Origin: a virus
Strand: one strand, 5' to 3'
DNA: 24,623 nucleotides
Virus record (IMG/VR): IMGVR_UViG_3300017779_000142
Span: 1 to 24,623 of that record
The notes beneath the pieces were generated by a model. That model worked only from the letters and a program-made list of their open reading frames with translations, searched no databases and was not told the origin of the DNA. Made by a program: the position numbers and the translations under genes. How positions within the stretch are numbered: the stretch's first letter is position 1; each line of letters opens with the position of its first letter. Of the stretch, positions 19,194 through 24,623 are shown in pieces.

Positions 19194-21090
19194 TGTAACT
19201 GTTGGGGTAGATATTTCCCAGTTAGTAAAAGCAACAAACGAGACTAAGAAGTTTGCCAGAGAGAGTAAGGCTTCGTTTGATGTGGTAAATTCCCGAATGA
19301 AAGTGTTTGGGGAAACTTCCAATGTCGCTTTTAACAAGTTTGGTCAGGGTGCTTTACTTGCTCAAAAGAGATCTAGTAACATGGGCGTTGCAACTCAACA
19401 GCTAGGTTATCAAGTAAGTGACTTCATAGTACAAATACAATCTGGAACAAACGGTTTTGTAGCCTTTGGTCAACAGGCTTCTCAGCTTGTAGGTGTTCTA
19501 CCCCTTGTAGCTACCCAGCTTGGCATAACGGCTCGTGCTGCTATTGCTTTATCTGCTAGTCTCGGTATTATTATTCCTCTAGTAACAGCCTTTGGTGCTT
19601 ACTGGTTGAGAAGCAATGAGGCTTTAGATAAGACAGCAAAGTCAGCTAATGCAGCTAAAAGTACGATAGAAAGCCTAGACAAAGCTCTTGAGAAGTTTGT
19701 CCTTACTCAAAGAGCAGCAGCAGCAGGTATGACTGTTGAGGAACTCTTATCTTCTGAGTCTCTTGAGAAAGCAAAAAAGGATTTAACAACAGCTAGAAAA
19801 GAATTAGACAGGGTTAAAAAGGCTTTAGAAGAGACTAATAAAGCCCCAAGGCTACTCAAGTCAACTATTTTTACTGATATATTTGGGATAGAAACTTTAG
19901 AATCGCAGTTGAAAAAAGCTGAATCTGATGTAAAAGAATCTACTAAAAGAGTGAGACTATTACGACAAAAAGCAGCTACTGAATCTGCTGAAGCAAGTAA
20001 TAAGGCTGTTAATGCGGCTAACCAAGCGGCTGCTCAAAAGCGATTTGATGAAGTGTCTCAGATGGAAGAGAGAATTAAAGCTCTCAAAATAAAGAAGGCA
20101 CAAGAGGTTATTGCTGAAGAAAAGAAGACTCAAGATGCTTACGACACAAGGTTTCAAACTTTACAAGAAGAAATAGATTTATTAACAGTTAAGAACAATT
20201 TCCACCAAGATGAGCAGTCTTTAGCGAGAGGCATGAATCAACTTGAGCTAATGAAGTTAGAAGAGTACATAGCTCAGAACAATATTAATGTAGAAAACGC
20301 TGCTATATTAAGAGAGCAATTAACTACTAGCCAACAACTAAGAGAAGAGGCTGACAATATTGCAACTGCAAAAGCTAATGAATTAAGTTTCATGCGAGCT
20401 ATGCAAGCCTCTATGAACCAACTTGGTCAAGGTCAAACTGAGAGAGATAGGATAGCTGCCGCCGCCGCAAGGAAAGCTGAAGCTGCCGCTAGACAGGCTG
20501 AGAGACAACGAGAGCTAGAACAAAGAGAGAAGTTAAGGGTAGCTATTCAGAAGCAAAACGAAGAAACTGAAAAGCTAAAGAGTACTGCTGACCAATTAGC
20601 TGCACCCTTCGATGACTTCTTTATGTCTGTAGTGGATGGTACTACTTCAGTAACAGATTCCTTCAAAGCTATGGCTAGGGATATTATCAAAGAGCTTTAC
20701 AGAATATTTGTAGTAGAGCAAATGGTTCAATCTATTAAAGGCGGTATAATGGGTGCCTTAGCTGGGCCAGTACAAGGGCCAAACTTACCTTCAGGTGGTT
20801 TTGACGGTGGTGGATACACAGGCTCAGGCCCAAGATCAGGTGGCTTAGACGGTAAGGGTGGCTTTATGGCTATGCTACACCCTAGAGAGACTATCGTAGA
20901 TCACACTAAAGGTCAGGGTGTAGGTGGTGAAGTTATTAACGTAACTCAAAATATTAATGTCTCCACAGGCGTACAACAGACTGTACGTGCTGAGATTAAA
21001 CAGCTTATGCCTCAGATAGCTGACAGTGCTAAGGCTGCTGTAGTAGATGCTAAGAGGCGTGGTGGATCATATGGAAGGGCATTCTCGTAA
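19180..21090 (+). CDS. Tape measure protein
   Basis: This is the 636-residue ruler that fixes tail length and is ejected with the DNA. The N-terminal part contains QQLGYQVSDFIVQIQSGTNG (about 73-92) and a hydrophobic stretch (about 92-142), typical of tape measures. Residues about 150-480 are Lys/Glu/Ala-rich coiled coil. The C-terminal DFFMSVVDGTTSVTDSFKAM, GGGYTGSGPRSGGLDGKGGF and AMLHPRETIVDHTKG (about 480-590) match the lambda H-type end. It overlaps the chaperone frame by 14 bases. Using about 1.5 angstrom per residue, the expected tail length is near 95 nm (an inference). No lytic or peptidase domain is visible in it. Confidence 0.92.
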   Translation: MAQADVTVGVDISQLVKATNETKKFARESKASFDVVNSRMKVFGETSNVAFNKFGQGALLAQKRSSNMGVATQQLGYQVSDFIVQIQSGTNGFVAFGQQASQLVGVLPLVATQLGITARAAIALSASLGIIIPLVTAFGAYWLRSNEALDKTAKSANAAKSTIESLDKALEKFVLTQRAAAAGMTVEELLSSESLEKAKKDLTTARKELDRVKKALEETNKAPRLLKSTIFTDIFGIETLESQLKKAESDVKESTKRVRLLRQKAATESAEASNKAVNAANQAAAQKRFDEVSQMEERIKALKIKKAQEVIAEEKKTQDAYDTRFQTLQEEIDLLTVKNNFHQDEQSLARGMNQLELMKLEEYIAQNNINVENAAILREQLTTSQQLREEADNIATAKANELSFMRAMQASMNQLGQGQTERDRIAAAAARKAEAAARQAERQRELEQREKLRVAIQKQNEETEKLKSTADQLAAPFDDFFMSVVDGTTSVTDSFKAMARDIIKELYRIFVVEQMVQSIKGGIMGALAGPVQGPNLPSGGFDGGGYTGSGPRSGGLDGKGGFMAMLHPRETIVDHTKGQGVGGEVINVTQNINVSTGVQQTVRAEIKQLMPQIADSAKAAVVDAKRRGGSYGRAFS

Positions 21091-21716
21091 TGGCTATTAG
21101 TTACCCTTTAAGTTTACCTACAAGTATTGGTATAGCTCAGATAGAATTTAGGGCAACCAATGCTGTAGCTGTATCAAGGTCACCCTTTACTTACTCAACT
21201 CAAGTTCATGCTTACTCTGGTCAGTCTTGGCAAGCTGATGTTACTCTACCCAGTATTCGTAGGGACTTAGCTGAAGAGTGGGTAGCTTGGCTTATTTCCC
21301 TTAAGGGGCAACTAGGGACTTTCTACTTAGGTGATCCTAATGCTGTAACACCCAGAGGTTCAGCTAGAGACACAGATACAATACTAGTAAATGGGGCTAC
21401 ATCATCAGGAAACACACTTGCTATTGATAGTGCCCCTGCAAGTCAGACAGGATACCTTAAAGCTGGTGACTACATGCAAGTAGGTACTGGAACAAGTAGA
21501 CAACTGTTTAAAGTCCTAGCAGATGTAGATACCAATAGCTCTGGTCAAGCTACAGTTGACATATGGCCCGATGTTAGAACCACTATAGCTAACGACGCTG
21601 CTGTTACTGTAGAGAATACTAAAGGCATTTTTAGGTTATCCTCTAACGAACAAGGCTTCAGTATAAATGAAGCTAGTTTCTATGGGATCTCATTCGGAGC
21701 AGTGGAGGCACTATGA
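21090..21716 (+). CDS. Distal tail protein (Dit-like family)
   Basis: This 208-residue protein resembles a common phage family whose signature is visible here: an early IEFRATNAVAVSRSPFTYST, then GQSWQADVTLPSIRRDLAEE, LKGQLGTFYLGDPNAVTPRG, GYLKAGDYMQVGTGTSRQLF and ATVDIWPDVRTTI. It is beta-rich and probably forms the hub at the end of the tail tube to which tip proteins attach. It starts on the tape measure stop (TAATG) and overlaps the next gene by four bases (ATGA). I do not recall a definite Pfam name; the distal tail role is inferred from position directly after the tape measure. Confidence 0.72.
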   Translation: MAISYPLSLPTSIGIAQIEFRATNAVAVSRSPFTYSTQVHAYSGQSWQADVTLPSIRRDLAEEWVAWLISLKGQLGTFYLGDPNAVTPRGSARDTDTILVNGATSSGNTLAIDSAPASQTGYLKAGDYMQVGTGTSRQLFKVLADVDTNSSGQATVDIWPDVRTTIANDAAVTVENTKGIFRLSSNEQGFSINEASFYGISFGAVEAL

Positions 21717-22264
21717 GCCGTACAATACCATCAGCTTTACTTACATCTCTTGGTCAACCAGAAGTACACCCTTATTATGCTGTCGAGCTTGATTTTGATA
21801 GCACACCTATCAGGCTATGGACTGGCTACGGTGAAAGAACGATATTTAGTAATACTTATACTGGCGGGGGTAGTCTTTTAACTGTCAGTGGACTTGAAGA
21901 AGCTAGTGATCTTTCCGCTAAAGGTATAACTTTATCTCTATCTGGTGTGCCATCTACACTTGTAACTCTAGCTCTTAGTGAGCCTTATCAAAGAAGAGAG
22001 TGTAAGGTCTACTTTGGTACAACAGATACACCTATCCCGATAGAAGTCTTTAGTGGTCTTATGAACACAATGACTATTGAGGACAGTGGAGAGACAAGTG
22101 TTATCTCAATAGCTGTTGAGAGTAAACTTATTAGATTAGAGAAAGCCAGCAATAGAAGGTACACAGAAGAGAACCACTTATCTCGACATACTGGTGATAC
22201 CTTCTTTAGTTATGTTACAGATTTACAAGACAAGGATGTAGTATGGGGCAGAGAGAGAGCTTAA
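21713..22264 (+). CDS. Tail tip protein, DUF2163-like
   Basis: This 183-residue protein contains HPYYAVELDFDSTPIRLWTG, GGSLLTVSGLEEASDLSAKG, ITLSLSGVPSTLVTLAL and a closing FFSYVTDLQDKDVVWGR. The pattern resembles the N-terminal part of DUF2163-type tail proteins found between tape measure and tip genes in phages and gene transfer agents. It lacks the C-terminal region seen in the longer members. It is probably a baseplate or hub component linking the distal tail protein to the J-like tip. Its start overlaps the previous gene as ATGA, and its last 22 bases overlap the next gene. The family call is tentative; tail tip location is well supported by context. Confidence 0.68.
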   Translation: MSRTIPSALLTSLGQPEVHPYYAVELDFDSTPIRLWTGYGERTIFSNTYTGGGSLLTVSGLEEASDLSAKGITLSLSGVPSTLVTLALSEPYQRRECKVYFGTTDTPIPIEVFSGLMNTMTIEDSGETSVISIAVESKLIRLEKASNRRYTEENHLSRHTGDTFFSYVTDLQDKDVVWGRERA

Positions 22265-22659
22265 ACGACTATCTCAAATCTGTCAGAGATAAGTCTTTTG
22301 AGTGGGGTAAACATGATTGTCTTACATTTACCAATAACGCTTACAAAGCCATGTATGGTGAAGGTTGGGCTGATGATTGGCTTGGTCGTTATATGAATGG
22401 TTCAATGACTTTTCGTAGAAGTGAATTAAAGAAAGAGTTTGGGTTTTCTAGTTTCACATCTGCTGTAGATAAGAAGCTACATCGTATAGGCCACATCCCG
22501 CCTCTTGGAGCCTTGGTTACAACCAAAGAGGCACAGAGATGGATTATAGGCGTAGCTATGGGAATCTGCACTGGCACTAAAGCTGTTTTTCTATCTAAAG
22601 AGGGCATGTTGTTTTTACCACTAGATTACATTCACCAAGCATGGGTTAAAGAGATATGA
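22243..22659 (+). CDS. DUF6950 / NlpC-P60-like tail protein
   Basis: The N-terminal motif FEWGKHDCLTFTNNAYKAMYGEGW (residues about 19-42, shown as FEWGKHDCLTF then NNAYKAMYG) matches DUF6950, a family related to NlpC/P60 cysteine peptidases. C26 is in the position of the catalytic cysteine. The usual later histidine of active NlpC/P60 enzymes is not apparent: the equivalent stretch reads IPPLGALVTT ... IIGVAMG. It lies exactly where lambda has gene K, between tip proteins and J. It may cut peptidoglycan or simply assist tip assembly. AAGGA six bases before ATG 22243 decides the start. Its end overlaps the next gene as ATGA. Confidence 0.75.
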   Translation: MGQRESLNDYLKSVRDKSFEWGKHDCLTFTNNAYKAMYGEGWADDWLGRYMNGSMTFRRSELKKEFGFSSFTSAVDKKLHRIGHIPPLGALVTTKEAQRWIIGVAMGICTGTKAVFLSKEGMLFLPLDYIHQAWVKEI

Positions 22660-24623
22660 GTAAGTACAAGCTAGGTGATTACACAGTTCAAAACTGGAAT
22701 GATTGGGATAGAGTTCCTAGAGATCCAGTAACTGTTGGAACAGCTATAATAACAAGCTTAGGGGGCAGTGCTGCTGCTGCTGCTACCGTTGTAGCTTTTG
22801 GTGTTACGGTTGCTGGAGTTGTTGGCTATCTTGCAATCACAGCCGTTACATCTTGGGCCTTAAACGCACTAACTCCAAAGCCTGATTTTGGTGCGTTAGA
22901 TAGCTCGGGCATTCTAGTCAATCGCACTGCTGGAATTGCCCCGCAGGATTTTATTTATGGTCAGGTTCGTAAGGGTGGGATAGTTACATTCTATGAAACT
23001 ACTGGCTCTGACAATGTATATCTACATCAAATAATTTGCCTTGCCGGTCACGAAGTAAACTCGATTGGTGATATTTATATTAATGACCAAATAGCTACAT
23101 TCAGTGGTAACTTTGTCACAACAGCAGGTTCTGGTTCAGAGCAAGTTAATTGGGATAGCAAGATCCGTATAAAGAAGTATGATGGCTCGCAGACTACAGC
23201 AGACAGTGATTTGGTGTCTGAAACCAGTGCAACAAGTTCCTTTAAGGGTTTAGGAATAGCTTATCTGTACGTCAGGTACGAATATGACCAAGATGTGTTT
23301 GTAAATGGTTTACCTACTGTTACGGCAGTTGTGCAGGGTAAAAAGGTTTACGACCCTAGAACAACATCCACTGGCTACAGCAGTAATGCTGCACTTTGTA
23401 TTCGTGATTTTTTAACTTCGTCATATGGCCTCAGTGACAGTGCTATAGATGATGTGAGCTTCTCCGCTGCCGCCAATGAGTGTGATGAAAACGTTACTTT
23501 AGATGGTGGTGGCACAGAAAAGCGCTACTCCCTCAACGGCATAGTGCAAGCAAACAGATCTGTTGGCGATGTTTTGGGTGATATGGTCACAGCTTGCGCT
23601 GGTACGTTATTTTGGGGTTCTGGATACTGGAAGCTAAAAGCTGGTGCTTACTCATCACCAGTTAAAACATTAACACTAGATGACCTAAGAAGTCCGATTA
23701 GCTTAGATACTCGTATTACCATGCGAGATAACTTTAACACTGTCAGAGGTACATTTATAGACGCTTCACAGGGTTGGATCAGTGCTGATTACCCAGAAGT
23801 TACAGGCGCTGCATTTGTTACTGAGGACAATGGGGAACAAGCGTTGCTTGACCTTCAGTTGCCATTTACGACAAGCTCTGCAACGGCACAAAGGCTTGCC
23901 AAGATGACGTTGTATAGAGGTCGTGAGCAAATGACCTTTAGTGCTGACTTTGGGTTAGAGGCGCTTGAGGTTGAAGTCGGGGATATTATTGGCATTACCA
24001 ATGCTCGATATGGATTTAACGCAAAAGAGTTTGAGGTTGTTGGTTGGAAGTTTGCCTCTAATCAAGATGCTGGCGACTTAAGAGTAACTCTTACGCTAAG
24101 AGAAACATCTGCTGCTGCATTTAATTGGAACGCTGAAGAAACAGATATTATCAGCAACAATACAACCCTGCCTAGCATTACCGCTGGCACAGCTATTACA
24201 AACCTTGCCCTATCTGATGGTGGATCTGAGGTTCAGGGTGATGGAACTGTTATAAATAGTTTAATTGCTAGTTGGACTGCCCCTACCAATGCTTTTGTCA
24301 GTCACTATGAAATAGAGTGGGGTCAAACAAGTAGCGCAAACAGAACAACATTTATCAGTTCAGATACCTCTGCGCTGTTATCACCAGTGGTTGATGGGGT
24401 AAGTTATACTGCAAGAGTTAGAAGTGTCTCAGTCAGTAGTTTTAGAGGGGCTTATTCTACTGCTACAGCTACCTCTGGGGGTGATACAACAGCGCCAGCC
24501 AAACCTACAACGCCAACAGTTATAGCTGGGGTTAAACAACTAGAAATTAACTGGGAAGGCTATTCTTCTCCTGTAGACTTTCAAGCTATGGAAGTTTACC
24601 ACAGCACTTCAAGTGGTGGCACA
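22656..24623 (+). CDS. Central tail tip protein (lambda J-like), 3' end outside window
   Basis: ATG 22656 overlaps the previous stop (ATGA) and the frame stays open for 656 codons to the window end, so the protein is incomplete. Residues about 27-72 are a hydrophobic Ala/Val/Gly-rich segment (GGSAAAAATVVAFGVTVAGV), common near the start of J-like tip proteins and thought to help DNA passage through the membrane. Next comes a region typical of phage tip proteins: AGIAPQDFIYGQVRKGGIVT, LHQIICLAGHEVNSIGDIYI and SLNGIVQANRSVGDVLGDMV. From about residue 525 there are fibronectin type III-like domains (IASWTAPTNAFVSHYEIEWG, then a second beginning KPTTPTVIAGVKQLEINWEG). It likely forms the tail spike core that contacts the receptor. 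Confidence 0.88.
   Translation, partial: MSKYKLGDYTVQNWNDWDRVPRDPVTVGTAIITSLGGSAAAAATVVAFGVTVAGVVGYLAITAVTSWALNALTPKPDFGALDSSGILVNRTAGIAPQDFIYGQVRKGGIVTFYETTGSDNVYLHQIICLAGHEVNSIGDIYINDQIATFSGNFVTTAGSGSEQVNWDSKIRIKKYDGSQTTADSDLVSETSATSSFKGLGIAYLYVRYEYDQDVFVNGLPTVTAVVQGKKVYDPRTTSTGYSSNAALCIRDFLTSSYGLSDSAIDDVSFSAAANECDENVTLDGGGTEKRYSLNGIVQANRSVGDVLGDMVTACAGTLFWGSGYWKLKAGAYSSPVKTLTLDDLRSPISLDTRITMRDNFNTVRGTFIDASQGWISADYPEVTGAAFVTEDNGEQALLDLQLPFTTSSATAQRLAKMTLYRGREQMTFSADFGLEALEVEVGDIIGITNARYGFNAKEFEVVGWKFASNQDAGDLRVTLTLRETSAAAFNWNAEETDIISNNTTLPSITAGTAITNLALSDGGSEVQGDGTVINSLIASWTAPTNAFVSHYEIEWGQTSSANRTTFISSDTSALLSPVVDGVSYTARVRSVSVSSFRGAYSTATATSGGDTTAPAKPTTPTVIAGVKQLEINWEGYSSPVDFQAMEVYHSTSSGGT

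Noticed and set aside
1-24623. tRNA, rRNA or insertion sequence
   Set aside because: No cloverleaf-like sequence, rRNA segment, transposase or terminal inverted repeats were recognised on reading both strands.

Overview
This window is the late structural (virion) region of a tailed phage or prophage with a siphovirus-type long tail. All confident genes lie on the + strand and are tightly packed, with many TAATG or ATGA stop/start overlaps. Base composition looks moderately AT-rich by eye. No integrase, replication, lysis or host gene is visible, so lytic phage and prophage cannot be told apart. A COG5323-type terminase, DUF935-like portal, XkdF-like protease, DUF2190 decoration protein and YadA-head fibres are familiar from phages of marine Proteobacteria. 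That host is an inference, not something read directly.

Layout. (1) 1-490: intergenic control region with a near-consensus sigma70 promoter whose -10 lies inside a palindrome, a GC hairpin, a second copy of the palindrome and a second promoter. (2) 491-3544: packaging genes (small terminase, large terminase, portal). (3) 3544-12027: an eight-gene cassette of receptor-binding or fibre-like proteins between portal and protease. It holds two long YadA-head repeat proteins (719 and 825 aa), an S74 self-cleaving chaperone fibre, a protein made of eighteen 23-residue repeats, a stand-alone BppU-N-like Ig domain and three small proteins. (4) 12045-15301: head morphogenesis (three-part XkdF-type protease, a coupled scaffold-like gene that starts with what looks like the end of the protease domain, decoration protein, major capsid). 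(5) 15362-17434: connector genes (adaptor, head closure, gp10-like neck, tail terminator). (6) 17446-22264: tail tube, tail-assembly chaperone pair in a -1 frameshift arrangement, tape measure, two distal tail proteins. (7) 22243-24623: a DUF6950 (NlpC/P60-like) protein and the first 656 codons of a lambda J-like central tip protein that runs off the window.

How it works together. The terminase pumps DNA through the portal into a prohead built from capsid, scaffold and protease and stabilised by the decoration protein. Connectors close the head and join a tail whose length is set by the tape measure. The J-like tip and the fibre cassette contact the host. Hairpins follow the two most abundant virion proteins (capsid and tail tube) and probably tune their mRNA levels.

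Most notable: the large fibre cassette in the middle of the head genes, the 23-residue repeat protein, the paired and internally duplicated YadA-head fibres, the protease/scaffold junction, and the palindrome-hairpin-palindrome control region.
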